Positions 28,852 through 40,261 of a stretch of 64,000 nt of DNA are shown in pieces. The notes below the pieces were generated by a model. It was not told the origin of the DNA. It searched no databases and saw only the letters and a list, made by a program, of their open reading frames with translations. The position numbers were made by a program, and so were the translations under genes. Origin of the DNA: Neobacillus sp. PS3-12 (lineage in GTDB: Bacteria > Bacillota > Bacilli > Bacillales > Cytobacillaceae). The stretch lies in contig NZ_CP133268.1 of the NCBI RefSeq assembly GCF_030915385.1, positions 1,178,001-1,242,000 on the forward strand. The letters run 5' to 3'. Every line of letters begins with the position of its first letter. The stretch's first letter is position 1.

Positions 28852-31209
28852 CTATTTAAATTCAACAACGGTCACACCCGTTCCGCCTTCTCCTGCATCC
28901 CCAAAGCGGATTTTCTTCACTGAGCGGTGATTCCTTAAATATTCTTGTACTCCTTGTCTAAGAGCCCCTGTGCCCTTTCCATGGATAATCGAAACCCTGG
29001 GGTATCCAGCTAACAAGGCGTCATCCACGTATTTTTCAACTCTAAGAAGTGCTTCCTCGTACCGTTCCCCGCGAAGGTCTAATTCTAGATTCACGTGAGA
29101 GTCTCTTCCTCGAACGATTGCTAGCGGCTTTGTCTCAACAGGCTTAGGAGTACTAATATACTCTAAATCCTTCTCCTTGACTTTCATTTTAAGAATCCCA
29201 ATTTGAACTTGCCATTCATCACTTGAGTTCTTTTCAAGTAAAATGCCTTTTTGATCAAAAGTAAGAACCTTCACTTCATCACCTGGGGTGAAAGTATGTT
29301 TCCTTTCCTTCCTTTGGTGAGCTTTGTTAGTTTTTTCAATTTTTGGTGCTGCTTCTTGTAATCGTTTCTTCGCCTCGATTAACTCATGTTCTTTCACATC
29401 TGCATGCTTTTCAATTCTCATTTTACGAAGATCACGAATAATTTTTTCTGCTTCTGCCTTTGCTTCCTCGACAATGTCTTCAGCCTTATCAGCTGCTTTT
29501 TCATAAAGCGAGTCTTTATGGTCATAAAATTCGATCATTTGCTTTTGCAAATCCTGATGAAGCTTTTCAGCCTGTTTTAAATAGGCCAGTGCTTCCTCAT
29601 GCTCGCTTTCAGCTTTTCGTTTACTTTCCTCTAAGGCGGATATCATATTGTCAATTTTGTTTGTTTCGGAACTCACATAAGAGCGGGCACCCTCAATAAC
29701 TTTTTCATTTAATCCTAATCGTTTGGAGATTTCAAAGGCATTACTTCTTCCTGGAACCCCTAGTAAGAGTTTGTAGGTTGGGCTTAATGTTTCCACATTA
29801 AACTCAACACTGGCGTTCATTACTCCCTTGCGATTATAGCCATATGCCTTTAATTCTGGATAATGGGTGGTGGCAATCACTCTTGCTCCTCTGTTATGAG
29901 TTTCGTCCAAAATCGATATCGCCAGTGCTGCTCCTTCTTGTGGGTCTGTTCCAGCTCCCAACTCGTCAAATAAGACAAGACTGTTAAAATCAACGCGCTT
30001 TAATATTTCAACAATATTTGTCATATGCGAGGAAAATGTACTTAAGCTTTGTTCGATCGACTGTTCATCGCCGATATCAGCATATACAGCGTTAAAAACA
30101 GCTAGCTCTGAGCCATCCAAAGCAGGAATTTGCAAACCTGCCTGCGCCATAAGAGTACATAATCCAACCGTTTTTAGTGTAACGGTTTTTCCTCCCGTAT
30201 TTGGACCTGTAATGACAATGGTTGTAAAATCCTTCCCAATCATAATGTCATTCGCAACCACTTCTTTAATCGGGATCAATGGATGGCGTGCTTTAAATAA
30301 TGAGATTCTTCCTTCATTATTCATCGTTGGCATCGAGGCTTTGATTTGTTTTCCATACCTTGCTTTTGCAAAAATAAAATCCAGGTCGGCGAGAACCTCA
30401 ACAATAATTTTCAGTTCCGCCTCATGCTCAGCCGTCTTTGCCGAAAGCTCAGTTAAAATTCTTTCAATTTCAACCTGTTCCTTTACTCGAATATCCTGGA
30501 GCTGATTATTTAATTGAACGATCGCCTGTGGTTCAATAAAGAGTGTTTGTCCTGATGAACTTTGATCATGGATAATCCCGCCATAATGGCTCCGATATTC
30601 TTGTTTTACTGGGATTACAAAGCGATCATTTCGAATGGTTACAATTGCGTCAGATAACATTTTTTGGGCGCTTGATGAACGAATCATACTTTCTAATTTT
30701 TCACGAACCCGAGCTTCTGTCGAGCGAAGCTGATGACGAAGTGACCTCAAGAGTTCACTTGCTCCATCAAGTACCTCACCACTTTCTTCTATGGCATATT
30801 TGATTGCCTGCTCAAGATTCGTTAATGGAATAATTTTATCTGTCAGTTCTACCAATATTGGTATTTCCGTTCTTTCTTCTGCAATATCTTCAATAAAATG
30901 CTTCATTTGTCGGCTTGTATGTATCGTACTAGCAACATAAACCAGCTCATGTGGACTAAGGACACCACCAATAACCGAACGCTTAATATGGGCACGTATA
31001 TCGTGAATCCCTGACAAGGGAACATTTCCTTTTATCCTCAATACCGTCGCCGCTTCATCTGTTTCCGCCTGGAGCTTTACGACTTGTTCAAAATCCGTTG
31101 AAGGAACAAGATCTCTTACTTTTTCTCTGCCTAAGGAAGAGGATGCTTGCTCAAATAATTGTTCCTTCACTTTATCAAATTCTAGTATCTTAAATACTTT
31201 TTGCTGCAT
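28852..31209 (-). CDS. mutS2: Endonuclease MutS2
   Basis: MutS2 is a MutS-like ATPase that acts on branched DNA and on collided ribosomes. The 785 residues contain MutS core and lever helices (about 1-320), the ATPase with Walker A GPNTGGKT (about 334-341), [12 protein letters not shown] and ATTHYPELK, a long coiled-coil (about 510-640), and a C-terminal Smr nuclease domain with [12 protein letters not shown] and [12 protein letters not shown] (about 710-785). It lacks the mismatch-recognition N-domain, as expected for MutS2. It is 12 bases after polX. Confidence 0.96.
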   Translation of the reverse strand: MQQKVFKILEFDKVKEQLFEQASSSLGREKVRDLVPSTDFEQVVKLQAETDEAATVLRIKGNVPLSGIHDIRAHIKRSVIGGVLSPHELVYVASTIHTSRQMKHFIEDIAEERTEIPILVELTDKIIPLTNLEQAIKYAIEESGEVLDGASELLRSLRHQLRSTEARVREKLESMIRSSSAQKMLSDAIVTIRNDRFVIPVKQEYRSHYGGIIHDQSSSGQTLFIEPQAIVQLNNQLQDIRVKEQVEIERILTELSAKTAEHEAELKIIVEVLADLDFIFAKARYGKQIKASMPTMNNEGRISLFKARHPLIPIKEVVANDIMIGKDFTTIVITGPNTGGKTVTLKTVGLCTLMAQAGLQIPALDGSELAVFNAVYADIGDEQSIEQSLSTFSSHMTNIVEILKRVDFNSLVLFDELGAGTDPQEGAALAISILDETHNRGARVIATTHYPELKAYGYNRKGVMNASVEFNVETLSPTYKLLLGVPGRSNAFEISKRLGLNEKVIEGARSYVSSETNKIDNMISALEESKRKAESEHEEALAYLKQAEKLHQDLQKQMIEFYDHKDSLYEKAADKAEDIVEEAKAEAEKIIRDLRKMRIEKHADVKEHELIEAKKRLQEAAPKIEKTNKAHQRKERKHTFTPGDEVKVLTFDQKGILLEKNSSDEWQVQIGILKMKVKEKDLEYISTPKPVETKPLAIVRGRDSHVNLELDLRGERYEEALLRVEKYVDDALLAGYPRVSIIHGKGTGALRQGVQEYLRNHRSVKKIRFGDAGEGGTGVTVVEFK

Positions 31210-31221
31210 GGAGAAGTCCTC

Positions 31222-32952
31222 CTATTTTTTCCTTTTATGCAATAACGCTACTAAATCGTTTAATTCCAATGTGTTAATGACAGATGACTTTTTAATCCAC
31301 CCTTTTTTGGCTGTTGCCACGCCGATTTCCATATTTGACAATGTCCCCGTTTGGTGGGCATCTGTATTGATCGCTATCATCACTCCTGCCTCTTGCGCTT
31401 TTCGTAAGTGCTGGGAAGCCAGGTCAAGGCGATGAGGATTGGCATTTAACTCCAGAATAGTGTTCGATTCTTTTGCCAATTCGATTAGCAGATCAATATC
31501 CACATCATAGCCCTCACGCCGTCCAATTAATCTTCCTGTTGGATGGGCAATGATATCAACATGAACATTTTCCATTGCCGCCTTCAACCGGTCCATAATT
31601 TTCTCTCTTGGCTGTGAAAAGGCCGAGTGAATCGAGGCAATAACAAGATCCATCCCCTCTAATAGACGGTCATCATAATCAAGGCTTCCATCGGGAAGAA
31701 TATCCATTTCAACCCCGCTTAAAATTGTGAAGTCATCATATTTTTCGTTTACCTTCTTTATTTCTTCCCTTTGTTTTAACAGTCTTTCAGGCGTAAGTCC
31801 ATTTGCTACCTTTAAATATTGTGAATGGTCTGTAATGGCCATGTAACAATAACCCTTGCTGCGGCATGCTTCTGCCATTTCTTCAATCGAATTGGCACCG
31901 TCGCTCCATGTTGTGTGCATATGCAGGTCAGCTTTTATATCTTCGAGGGAGATTAACTCGATGGTTTCTGAATACTCCTCCACTTCTTTTCCGTCTTCCC
32001 TTAATTCTGGCGGAATCAACGGGAGATCAAAATGCAGATAAAATTCTGTTTCCGAGGAAAATGTTTGTATTTCCCCCGTTTCAATATTTTCCACACCGTA
32101 TTCGTTTATTTTTTCTCCACGTTCCTTGGCGAGCTGCCTCATCCGAACATTATGTTCCTTAGAACCTGTAAAATGATGTAATGTTGTAATAAATTCATCA
32201 GGTTTTACGAGACGAAAATCAATTGAAACATCATATTGGAGGTCAAGGGTGACAGAAACTTTTGTCTCACCTGCCCCAATCACAGCTTTTATATTTGGAA
32301 GACTTAGGAGCTGGGTTCTTACAATTGAAGGATTGTCCGTTGCAATAATAAAATCCAAGTCTTTAATCGTTTCTCTCATCCTTCTTAAGCTTCCAGCCCT
32401 TGAAAATCGATCTATATCTGTCATATGAGCTAACTGCTTTTCAATTTGTTCAGCTATTGGGAGCATATAGGCAAGCGGAAGCCTTTCAGGTCTGTTGCCA
32501 GCCTGGAGGATCGAACTTAGAATTTTTTCCTCCGTTTTTTTTCCAAACCCAGGAAGTGCTTGTACCCTACCCGCCCGGCAGGCTTCCTCTAAGCCTGAAA
32601 CATCTTCAACCCCTAGTGACTGATATAACTTAGCAATTTTTTTGCCGCCGAGTCCTGGAAGCTGCAATAATGGAATTAATCCTGGTGGAACTTCTTCTTT
32701 TAGTTCTTTTAAGACGGTAGAGGTTCCCTCTTGCATGTATTCCACGATCACCGCCGCTGTCCCTTTTCCAATACCTGGAATCGATGTAAAGTCTTCAATT
32801 TCGGTTAAGCTTCGCTCATCTATCTCCAATACATTAGCAGCTTTTCTGAATGCAGATATTTTAAAAGAGTTTTCACCCTTCAATTCTAAATAAATGGCAA
32901 TCGTCTCTAAAAGTCGTACAATCTCTTTTTTCGTCCGTTCCAAACTTCCCAC
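31222..32952 (-). CDS. polX: DNA polymerase X family protein (PolX/YshC)
   Basis: PolX fills short gaps in base-excision repair and also has PHP-type nuclease activity. The 576 residues have helix-hairpin-helix motifs (FTSIPGIGKGTAAVI and LPGLGGKKIAKLY), a Pol-beta-like catalytic region (SLRRMRETIKDLDFIIAT, then SIDFRLV) and a C-terminal PHP domain beginning DLHMHTTWSDG with later HSAF, HPTGR and NTDAHQ. The start is GTG at 32952, or TTG nine bases downstream; neither is decisive. Confidence 0.94.
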   Translation of the reverse strand: MGSLERTKKEIVRLLETIAIYLELKGENSFKISAFRKAANVLEIDERSLTEIEDFTSIPGIGKGTAAVIVEYMQEGTSTVLKELKEEVPPGLIPLLQLPGLGGKKIAKLYQSLGVEDVSGLEEACRAGRVQALPGFGKKTEEKILSSILQAGNRPERLPLAYMLPIAEQIEKQLAHMTDIDRFSRAGSLRRMRETIKDLDFIIATDNPSIVRTQLLSLPNIKAVIGAGETKVSVTLDLQYDVSIDFRLVKPDEFITTLHHFTGSKEHNVRMRQLAKERGEKINEYGVENIETGEIQTFSSETEFYLHFDLPLIPPELREDGKEVEEYSETIELISLEDIKADLHMHTTWSDGANSIEEMAEACRSKGYCYMAITDHSQYLKVANGLTPERLLKQREEIKKVNEKYDDFTILSGVEMDILPDGSLDYDDRLLEGMDLVIASIHSAFSQPREKIMDRLKAAMENVHVDIIAHPTGRLIGRREGYDVDIDLLIELAKESNTILELNANPHRLDLASQHLRKAQEAGVMIAINTDAHQTGTLSNMEIGVATAKKGWIKKSSVINTLELNDLVALLHKRKK

Positions 32953-33020
32953 CTGCCTTAAAAGATAGCTTTTACTTTTATTATGGGTTAAGAATAAAGT
33001 CTTTAAAAAAACTTCTCTGC

Positions 33021-33575
33021 TTAAAGAGAAGTTGCCGTGCCTACGTATTCAATCCATAATTGTTTTATTTGGCTGGAAAGAACAGGGGTATGGTTTATAA
33101 TCGCAGCAGCTAATATGGAATGGCTTAACGTATTTTGGAGTGCATCCATTGGTATTAGAGCAGCGACATATAGTAAGATAAAAACAATTAAGTATACTTC
33201 ACAAAAACCAAAGATTCCTCCAGCCCAAACATTTAGTTGTTTTAAAACTGGTAAACGGGCAATAAAGCTCAACATCCGGCCAACTATTAACAAAAGCATC
33301 TTAACAGCAAAAAAGATAAGCATAAATGCAATTGCACGATAAAAAGCCGCTTCCATATCACTGCTATTCGTTATCAGTTTTAAGGTTGAATTTTCGCCGA
33401 AATTTGGATAAGGAATCCATAAAATTAATTTTGAAGCAAGTTCATCATAGTATATATTTGCTGCAATATATGCAATAATAAATCCGGTTAAATGGATAAG
33501 CTGCATGATAAGGCCTCTTTTTAAGCCGATGAAGAAACCCATGATCAACAGAACGAGAATAGCAATATCCAACAT
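33021..33575 (-). CDS. cvpA: CvpA family membrane protein (YshB)
   Basis: This 184-residue protein has four predicted membrane helices (about 3-20, 27-45, 80-105 and 115-140) and the CvpA motif FFIGLKRGL near the N-terminus. In other bacteria CvpA is tied to colicin V production and envelope stress. Its molecular role in Bacillus is unknown. It lies 8 bases after zapA and is probably co-transcribed with polX and mutS2. Confidence 0.88.
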   Translation of the reverse strand: MLDIAILVLLIMGFFIGLKRGLIMQLIHLTGFIIAYIAANIYYDELASKLILWIPYPNFGENSTLKLITNSSDMEAAFYRAIAFMLIFFAVKMLLLIVGRMLSFIARLPVLKQLNVWAGGIFGFCEVYLIVFILLYVAALIPMDALQNTLSHSILAAAIINHTPVLSSQIKQLWIEYVGTATSL

Positions 33576-33583
33576 CGTTTAGA

Positions 33584-33844
33584 TCATCCCTTTTCTCTCT
33601 TAATTTCTTCCTGAAGCTTTTCAAGCTCTTCTTTAATTTTTATATAATCATTGACAGCATTCACAGCGGTTAATACAGCCAGTTTATTCACATCTAATGA
33701 CGGATTCTTTGAACCAATTTCCCGCATTTTGTCGTCAACTAACGAGGCTACAAACTTAATGTGACTTGAGCTTTCCGAACCTAAAATAATATATTGTTGA
33801 CCGTAAATATCTACGGATATCCTGCTTTTTTGTGGCTTTGACAA
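33584..33844 (-). CDS. zapA: Cell division protein ZapA
   Basis: ZapA bundles FtsZ protofilaments at the division site. The 86 residues show the N-terminal [15 protein letters not shown] (beta-hairpin) and a C-terminal coiled-coil (about 50-86, [20 protein letters not shown]). Length and position, divergent from rnhC, match B. subtilis zapA (yshA). Confidence 0.93.
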   Translation of the reverse strand: MSKPQKSRISVDIYGQQYIILGSESSSHIKFVASLVDDKMREIGSKNPSLDVNKLAVLTAVNAVNDYIKIKEELEKLQEEIKREKG

Positions 33845-34004
33845 CGTGAAATGCCTCCAATCAAAAGAATCCTAAAGACTATCATAACATGAACAACACA
33901 AAGTGGAAAAGCGAAAAGGGGTCATGTCTGGTAAAAGGTTTTAACACTAGTATTGCTTTCAATTAGGTTGAGTGTAAAGAAAGAATGAATTTGAGGTGAA
34001 TGAT

Positions 34005-34946
34005 ATGGGTAATGTTGTATTAAATCGAGATTTGGCTGAAATCATGAAAATGAAACAATATTATGAGAAGGCTCTTGTCGAAAAAATTCCTCCGGGAGGA
34101 GTTTTTTCCGCAAAAACGAATTCATGTGTCATTACTGCTTATAAATCAGGTAAAGTTTTGTTCCAAGGTGCAAATTGTGAGGTAGAGGCAAATAAATGGG
34201 GACAGGCTTCGCCAAAGACAGATAAGGCTGGAGGAAAACAAAAGACGCTCAGCAGCAAACTTCCGCCGAACATTGGAAGTTTGTCCGCCATTGGTTCTGA
34301 TGAAGTCGGAACCGGAGACTTTTTTGGTCCGATCACAGTTGTGGCTGCCTATGTAAAGAAGGAGGACATTCCCCTTTTAAAAGAATTAGGAGTCAGAGAT
34401 TCAAAGGATTTAAATGATGAAAAAATTACAGCCATTGCCAGACAAATAAAAGCTATTGTCCCGCATAGCCTGCTGAGCTTGCATAATCCAAAGTATAACC
34501 AAATGCAGCAATCCGGTATGTCGCAAGGCAAAATGAAGGCCTTGCTACATAATCAAGCCATCGGTCATGTATTAAAAAAGATTGCCCCAATAAAGCCAGA
34601 GGCCATTTTAATTGATCAATTTGTCCAAGAAAGTACTTATTATCAGCACATCAAAGGGCAGAAGGAAATCGTAAAGGAAAATGTCTATTTCAGTACAAAA
34701 GCAGAAGGGGTCCATATCGCAGTTGCAGCGGCATCAATCCTGGCTCGATATGCGTTTGTACAATATTTTGAAATATTAAGTGATGCTGCCGGTTTTAAGC
34801 TGCCAAAAGGTGCGGGTGCTCAGGTCGATCAGGCTGCGGCAAAGTTAATTTTGCAAAAGGGACAAGATGTTTTGCCTCAATTTGTTAAAATGCATTTTGC
34901 GAATACAGATAAAGCATTCAATCTAGTACGTAAAAAAAGGGGCTGA
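34005..34946 (+). CDS. rnhC: Ribonuclease HIII
   Basis: RNase HIII degrades the RNA strand of RNA-DNA hybrids. The 313 residues have a TBP-like N-terminal substrate-binding domain (about 1-90) and an RNase H fold with SDEVGTGDFFGP (about 98-109), VRDSKDLND and later the acidic residue in ILIDQFVQ. The ATG at 34005 follows GAGGTGA; a GTG 9 bases upstream overlaps that site. It is one of only four plus-strand genes and is divergent from zapA. Confidence 0.95.
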   Translation: MGNVVLNRDLAEIMKMKQYYEKALVEKIPPGGVFSAKTNSCVITAYKSGKVLFQGANCEVEANKWGQASPKTDKAGGKQKTLSSKLPPNIGSLSAIGSDEVGTGDFFGPITVVAAYVKKEDIPLLKELGVRDSKDLNDEKITAIARQIKAIVPHSLLSLHNPKYNQMQQSGMSQGKMKALLHNQAIGHVLKKIAPIKPEAILIDQFVQESTYYQHIKGQKEIVKENVYFSTKAEGVHIAVAAASILARYAFVQYFEILSDAAGFKLPKGAGAQVDQAAAKLILQKGQDVLPQFVKMHFANTDKAFNLVRKKRG

Positions 34947-34960
34947 TGGCCCCTTTTTCA
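34936..34960 (+). terminator. Terminator of rnhC
   Basis: The short hairpin GGGGC-TGAT-GGCCCC with T5 overlaps the rnhC stop codon. Confidence 0.75.
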
Positions 34961-34968
34961 CCATTTAT

Positions 34969-35385
34969 TTAATTTCCTAATAAGTATTTTTCCATTTCAT
35001 CAATATTTGTGTGATGCACTTTTTTCATTTCTGTTAAAAACGCTTCTGTCTCTGGAATGGTCCCGAAGGCAATAGCCTGATCAATTTTGCGTGCGACCCA
35101 TGCTTGTCCTTTGTTTAAGAGAACGAGTTTGTCCCGTAATGTTTCTAGCGCTATTACTTTATCCACAAAATCCCCCGTTTTCATACTGGGTTCTCCGCCT
35201 TCACGCAAAATGGCTTGATGAAGACCTGCACAGCTCCAAGCCTCATCTTTTTTCAACTGTTTATATTGTTCGTCTAATTCTTCTGATGGATATTGTTTTA
35301 GCAAATGATTCGCTGTCTCCACACCAGCACGCTCTGCTTCCAGCAAGGCATTCAATAAATCAATTAATTCCTGTTTTTCACTCAT
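34969..35385 (-). CDS. Ferritin-like domain protein (DUF6306-type)
   Basis: This 138-residue helical protein starts MSEKQELIDLLNALLEAERAG. Regularly placed Glu and His residues (EAERAG, the WSCAGLHQAI block and KKVHHTNIDEME) resemble the di-metal-binding four-helix bundle of ferritin-like proteins. The start follows AAAGGGGAT at 35385. It stands alone, convergent with rnhC. The function is unknown; oxidative or metal homeostasis is only a guess from the fold. Confidence 0.65.
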   Translation of the reverse strand: MSEKQELIDLLNALLEAERAGVETANHLLKQYPSEELDEQYKQLKKDEAWSCAGLHQAILREGGEPSMKTGDFVDKVIALETLRDKLVLLNKGQAWVARKIDQAIAFGTIPETEAFLTEMKKVHHTNIDEMEKYLLGN

Positions 35386-35513
35386 TTTTATATCCCCTTT
35401 GATCAATTTTATCCAAATCCCCAAAAGCAATATACAACTTTATTATCGTGTTTACTGTGTTCTAAATCACAAATATACAAAAAATTCTAAAATTGATACA
35501 ATAAGACTATGTA

Positions 35514-35554
35514 TAATAAAAAAGCGTTTGGAAAAATATCCAAACGCTTTTTTG
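35514..35554 (-). terminator. Terminator of pheST
   Basis: AAGCGTTTGGA / TCCAAACGCTT with T6 on the minus strand begins at the pheT stop. Confidence 0.9.
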
Positions 35555-37969
35555 TTATCCCCTTAAAACAGTTCCAGCTTGTTCTGCTAATGCTTTAAGG
35601 ACTTTATCATGTACTTTTGTCACTTCTTCATCCGTCAATGTCCGTTCAGGGTCTGCATATTTCAATGAGAAGGCAATGGATTTTTTCCCTGCTTCCATAT
35701 GCTCACCCTCATATAAGTCAAAAACATAAGCCTCTTTCAACAATGGGCCTCCAGCTGAAAGTATAATTTCTTTCAAAGCTCCAGAAGCAGCTTCTTTTTC
35801 TGCTACAAGAGCAATATCTCTTGTTATCGACGGGAATCGTGGAATAGATGTGTATTGTAACGGTTCAGTCGCTGCCTCAAGCACAGCCTTTAATGAAAGT
35901 TCAAACACAAGCGTATCTTTAATATCCAACTCTTTTTGCACACTTGGATGAACTTGACCTACAAAGCCGATTGTTTCACCATTTAGGAGAATGGAGGCAG
36001 TCCGTCCAGGGTGCATTCCTTCGACGTTTGCCTTCTCATATTTCACTTGATCGGTTAATCCGAGTTTTTCGAATAACCCTTCTAATACTCCTTTAATGAC
36101 GAAAAAGTCTACTGGCTTTTTCTCTCCCTGCCATGAATGGTTCACCCAAAGACCAGTTATAGCTCCTGCTAAATGTTCTTGCTCTTCGGGCTGAACATCT
36201 TTGCCATTTGCTAAGAATACTGCACCGGTTTCATAGACCGCTAAACTGTCATTTTGACGAGCACTGTTATATTTAATCACTTCAAGTAATTGTGGCAAAA
36301 TGCTTAAACGAAGCATGCTGCGGTCCTCACTCATTGGCATTGCCAGACGAATCGCATCTCTTTTTTCAAGAGCAAATTGGGTAACTTTATCTTCACTTGT
36401 TAACGAATAAGTTACAGCTTGATAAAGACCTGCACCTTCAAGGTATTGACGGACAACACGACGCTTTTGCTGATATTCCGTTAACCGACCAGGTGTCGTT
36501 GAACCAATTGGCAATGTTTTTGGAATATTGTCGTAACCATAAAGACGAGCAACTTCTTCGATTAAATCTTCTTCAATTTTGATATCGCCGCGGCGCGTTG
36601 GAACTGTAACGGTAATCGTTTCTTGTTCTGCAGTGACATCAAATTGTAGACGTTCAAAAATTTCTTTTACTTCAGCAGCAGAAATGTTGGTACCAAGAAC
36701 GCGGTTGATTTTTTCAAGTGTAATGGAGATAACTGCAGGCTCAATCGTTAATGTATCAACTTCTACTCTGCCATCTAGAACTTCACCGCCAGCGTATTTT
36801 GCCATTAAAGAAGCGGCACGTTCGCCTGCTACCCGTACACGGTTAGGGTCAACGCCTTTTTCATAGCGATTGCTTGCTTCACTTCTTAAACCGTGATCTT
36901 TTGAAGCCTTACGAATCACACCACCAGTAAAATAAGCGGCTTCCAATAAAACTGTTGTAGTTTCAGCACTTACCTCTGAATTGGCGCCTCCCATTACACC
37001 AGCTAAGGCAACTGGCTCTTGACCGTTTGTAATCACAAGATGTTCAGAAGTAAGGGTACGCTTCGTGTCATCAAGAGTAACAATTGTTTCCCCATCTTTT
37101 GCACGGCGAACAAGAATTTCTTTTGAACCTAAACGGTCATAATCAAATGCATGCAATGGCTGGCCGTATTCTAACAAAATATAATTTGTAATATCGACAA
37201 CATTATTATGCGGACGGATGCCCGCAGACATTAAACGTGTTTGCATCCATAATGGAGAAGGACCAATTTTAATATTTTTTATAACTGTGGCTGAATATAA
37301 TGGATTATCCTCGCTTGCATCAACGGTTACTTTAATATAATCCGAAGCTTTTTCTTGAACAGACTGTAAATCGGTTTCAGGGAATTTCACTTCTCTGTTT
37401 AAAATAGCAGCGACCTCATAGGCAACTCCGAGCATACTTAAACAATCTGAACGATTTGGTGTTAAGCCTAGTTCCAGCACTTGGTCATCGCGGTTTAATA
37501 AGGCCATTGCATCCGAACCGACCTTGGCATCTGCTGGAAAAATAAAAATCCCTTCAGAATATTCCTTGGCAACCACTTTAGCTTCGATTCCAAGTTCTTG
37601 GAGTGAACAAATCATTCCGTTGGATTCTTCGCCACGGAGTTTAGCACGCTTGATTTTAAAATTTCCTGGTAAAACAGCACCTACTTTGGCCACTGCTACT
37701 TTTTGACCCTGAGCAACATTTGGTGCTCCACAAATAATTTGGACAGGAGCTTCCTCCCCAAGATCAACAAGGCATTTATGCAGGTGATCCGAATTTGGGT
37801 GATCCTCACATTCCAGGACATAGCCAATAACAATTCCCTGGATGCCTTCATTTAGTACTTCAACACCTTCTACTTCAATACCGCTTTTCGTAATTTTTTC
37901 AGCTAATTCTGTTGCCGATACGCCAGATAAATCTACATAGTCTTGAAGCCATTTATATGAAACGAACAT
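35555..37969 (-). CDS. pheT: Phenylalanyl-tRNA synthetase beta subunit
   Basis: PheT is the large subunit of the (alpha-beta)2 enzyme that charges tRNA-Phe. The 804 residues contain an EMAP/tRNA-binding domain (about 40-155), the B3/B4 editing domain (about 210-385), B5 (about 405-475), a catalytic-like fold and a C-terminal anticodon-binding domain (about 710-804, [11 protein letters not shown]). It lies 18 bases after pheS. Confidence 0.97.
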   Translation of the reverse strand: MFVSYKWLQDYVDLSGVSATELAEKITKSGIEVEGVEVLNEGIQGIVIGYVLECEDHPNSDHLHKCLVDLGEEAPVQIICGAPNVAQGQKVAVAKVGAVLPGNFKIKRAKLRGEESNGMICSLQELGIEAKVVAKEYSEGIFIFPADAKVGSDAMALLNRDDQVLELGLTPNRSDCLSMLGVAYEVAAILNREVKFPETDLQSVQEKASDYIKVTVDASEDNPLYSATVIKNIKIGPSPLWMQTRLMSAGIRPHNNVVDITNYILLEYGQPLHAFDYDRLGSKEILVRRAKDGETIVTLDDTKRTLTSEHLVITNGQEPVALAGVMGGANSEVSAETTTVLLEAAYFTGGVIRKASKDHGLRSEASNRYEKGVDPNRVRVAGERAASLMAKYAGGEVLDGRVEVDTLTIEPAVISITLEKINRVLGTNISAAEVKEIFERLQFDVTAEQETITVTVPTRRGDIKIEEDLIEEVARLYGYDNIPKTLPIGSTTPGRLTEYQQKRRVVRQYLEGAGLYQAVTYSLTSEDKVTQFALEKRDAIRLAMPMSEDRSMLRLSILPQLLEVIKYNSARQNDSLAVYETGAVFLANGKDVQPEEQEHLAGAITGLWVNHSWQGEKKPVDFFVIKGVLEGLFEKLGLTDQVKYEKANVEGMHPGRTASILLNGETIGFVGQVHPSVQKELDIKDTLVFELSLKAVLEAATEPLQYTSIPRFPSITRDIALVAEKEAASGALKEIILSAGGPLLKEAYVFDLYEGEHMEAGKKSIAFSLKYADPERTLTDEEVTKVHDKVLKALAEQAGTVLRG

Positions 37970-37987
37970 ATCGTATTCCTCCTTTAC

Positions 37988-39025
37988 TTACTCGTGTTTA
38001 GAAAATTGATTTAAAAACCGAACATCATTGGTATAGAAATGTCGGATATCATCTACACCATATTTCAGCATCGCAATCCGCTCTGGACCCATACCAAAAG
38101 CAAAGCCAGTGTATTTTTTCGAATCATAGCCTGCCATTTCAAGGACGTTCGGGTGAACCATTCCTGCACCCAGGATTTCAATCCAGCCAGTACCTTTACA
38201 TACATTACAGCCTTTGCCGCCGCAAATTTTACAAGAAATATCCATCTCAACAGACGGCTCCGTGAATGGGAAGAAGCTTGGTCTTAATCGAATTTCACGG
38301 TCCTCACCGAACATTTTCTTAGCAAATACTTCAAGTGTCCCAGCCAGGTCGCTCATGCGAATATTCTCGCCGACAACAAGCCCTTCAATTTGCATAAACT
38401 GATGGGAATGTGTCGCGTCATCATTATCGCGGCGATATACCTTTCCAGGGCAAATAATTTTAATAGGACCTTTTCCTTGGTTCTTCTGCATTGTACGGGC
38501 CTGAACAGGCGATGTATGTGTCCTTAATAAAATTTCTTCGGTAATATAAAATGAATCTTGCATATCACGGGCAGGATGGCCTTTTGGTAAATTAAGCGCC
38601 TCAAAGTTAAAGTAGTCTTGCTCTACTTCTGGTCCCTCGGCAACCTCGTATCCCATACCAATAAATAGATCTTCAATCTCTTCGATGATTTTTGTTAGAG
38701 GATGATGGTTTCCTGTCTTAATCGGACGACCAGGGAGCGTAACATCGATCGTTTCCAAAGCCAATTTTTCGTTGACAGCTTTTTCTTCTAATTCTTTTTG
38801 TTTCTCTTCAATTTTTCCAGCGATCACTTCACGGACCTCGTTAACGAGCGCACCCATTTTTGGACGTTCTTCCGCAGATAGCTTACCCATTCCCCGCAAT
38901 ACCTCAGTAATTGGTCCTTTTTTTCCCAGATAGGCAACCCTGATGTCATTTAGTTCTTTTAAGTCCGCAGACAGTAAAATTTTTTGAAGTGCTTCTTCCT
39001 GCAATTCTTTTAATCGTTCTTCCAT
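37988..39025 (-). CDS. pheS: Phenylalanyl-tRNA synthetase alpha subunit
   Basis: PheS is the catalytic class II subunit. The 345 residues have an N-terminal coiled-coil (about 1-90) and the class II core with motif 2 ([19 protein letters not shown], about 207-225) and motif 3 ([14 protein letters not shown], about 308-321). A T-box leader precedes it. Confidence 0.97.
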   Translation of the reverse strand: MEERLKELQEEALQKILLSADLKELNDIRVAYLGKKGPITEVLRGMGKLSAEERPKMGALVNEVREVIAGKIEEKQKELEEKAVNEKLALETIDVTLPGRPIKTGNHHPLTKIIEEIEDLFIGMGYEVAEGPEVEQDYFNFEALNLPKGHPARDMQDSFYITEEILLRTHTSPVQARTMQKNQGKGPIKIICPGKVYRRDNDDATHSHQFMQIEGLVVGENIRMSDLAGTLEVFAKKMFGEDREIRLRPSFFPFTEPSVEMDISCKICGGKGCNVCKGTGWIEILGAGMVHPNVLEMAGYDSKKYTGFAFGMGPERIAMLKYGVDDIRHFYTNDVRFLNQFSKHE

Positions 39026-39077
39026 TTTTCTTCCTCCTTTATCGGATTTACAATTGACGAATATTGTTCGAATGCAT

Positions 39078-39345
39078 AAAAAAACCCCATCCCTGGTAAG
39101 GGACGAGGTTTATTCGCGGTACCACCCTTTTAAACACATTTATGTACAACGACTGTGTTCGCTTCATTCGGATAACGGCATGTGCAGGCGCATCTTTACA
39201 TTTCAAGATTGAAATGGTCCCGATGCCAACTCGGGAGGTGAACTTCTCTTGCCCTAACCATAAAAGTACTTTCAGTCACGGTACTTTCTCCCTAAATGGT
39301 AATGAACAAAATACTTTTCTCCGTCAACATTTTGTTATGAACAAT
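39078..39345 (-). promoter_or_regulatory. T-box leader of pheST
   Basis: The conserved T-box core GGGTGGTACCGCG (about 39115-39127) is followed by the terminator CCTCGTCCC / GGGATGGGG with T7 (about 39080-39112), all on the minus strand. The upstream part can form stem I. Uncharged tRNA-Phe binding should prevent termination. The specifier is probably TTC in the segment ACCATTTCAATC, but I could not fold it rigorously. Confidence 0.92.
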
Positions 39346-39354
39346 TTGTTGATA

Positions 39355-39383
39355 ATTATATAATAATTTTCCGACGGTTTCAA
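39355..39383 (-). promoter_or_regulatory. Sigma-A promoter of pheST
   Basis: TTGAAA, a 17-base spacer and TATAAT read on the minus strand between ysgA and the T-box. Confidence 0.82.
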
Positions 39384-39390
39384 ATAAAGA

Positions 39391-40149
39391 TTAGCGCTTT
39401 TTTAAATAATACAGTAAGATCCCTGCAGCAACAGCTACATTCAACGATTCACTTTGCCCATAGATTGGGATGTAAAGATTGGATGTGGTTTTGGCGAGCA
39501 GATCTTTGTTCATTCCGCTTCCTTCATTTCCGACAATTAAGGCAAACTCCTCTTGCGGTGCTATTTCTGTATAGGTTTTTGCATTTTCTAGAGCAGTACC
39601 ATATACAGGGATATTTCTTTTCTTTAATGTTTCAATCCATTCCTCAAGGTTTCCGCGGACAATCGGAAGGTGAAAATGGCTTCCTTGGGCCGATCGTAAA
39701 ACCTTTGAGTTATAGATATCGACACTGCCATAACCAACAATAACGGCATCAATTCCTGCTGCATCAGCGGTACGGATCATCGTTCCCAGATTTCCCGGGT
39801 CTTGAACAGCATCAATTAATAATAATGAATTTGCTTTTTCAACGTATGTTTGGTCTACTGTTTCTCGGCATATCGCATAAATTCCTTGCGGTGTCTCAGT
39901 ATCAGATAATTCCTTTGAAATTTCATCTGTTACGGTAGTAATAGAGTTTGAACCAAAATCTAAGCGGGGAGGGAGTTCTATTTTGTCAGAAACAATAATT
40001 TCGATAATTTGTTCTGGTTGTTTTAATGCTTCTTCAATTAAATGGAACCCTTCTATTAAAAAAGTACCCGTTTTGTCCCGTTCTTTTTTTGTTAATAGTT
40101 TTTTCCACTGTTTTACCTGTGGATTTTTTACAGACTGAATTTCCTTCAA
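39391..40149 (-). CDS. ysgA: TrmH/SpoU-family RNA 2'-O-methyltransferase (YsgA)
   Basis: This 252-residue SPOUT enzyme has an N-terminal substrate-binding domain (about 1-95, with KNPQVKQWKKLLTKKERD) and the knotted methyltransferase fold: LLIDAVQDPGNLGTMIRTADA (motif 1, from about 107), ALIVGNEGSGMN (motif 2) and IPIYGQSESLNVAVAAGILLY (motif 3, quoted here only in part as family hallmark). The target is likely rRNA or tRNA but cannot be told from sequence. Confidence 0.9.
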   Translation of the reverse strand: MKEIQSVKNPQVKQWKKLLTKKERDKTGTFLIEGFHLIEEALKQPEQIIEIIVSDKIELPPRLDFGSNSITTVTDEISKELSDTETPQGIYAICRETVDQTYVEKANSLLLIDAVQDPGNLGTMIRTADAAGIDAVIVGYGSVDIYNSKVLRSAQGSHFHLPIVRGNLEEWIETLKKRNIPVYGTALENAKTYTEIAPQEEFALIVGNEGSGMNKDLLAKTTSNLYIPIYGQSESLNVAVAAGILLYYLKKR

Positions 40150-40261
40150 GACAGTCTCTCCTTTTCCTTAATGTTTTCTTATTATAGCTTACCTTATATA
40201 CATAAAAAATCCAAAGTTAGAAATGATATAAAAGAAATTATGAAAAAAGGAGTATGAATGT

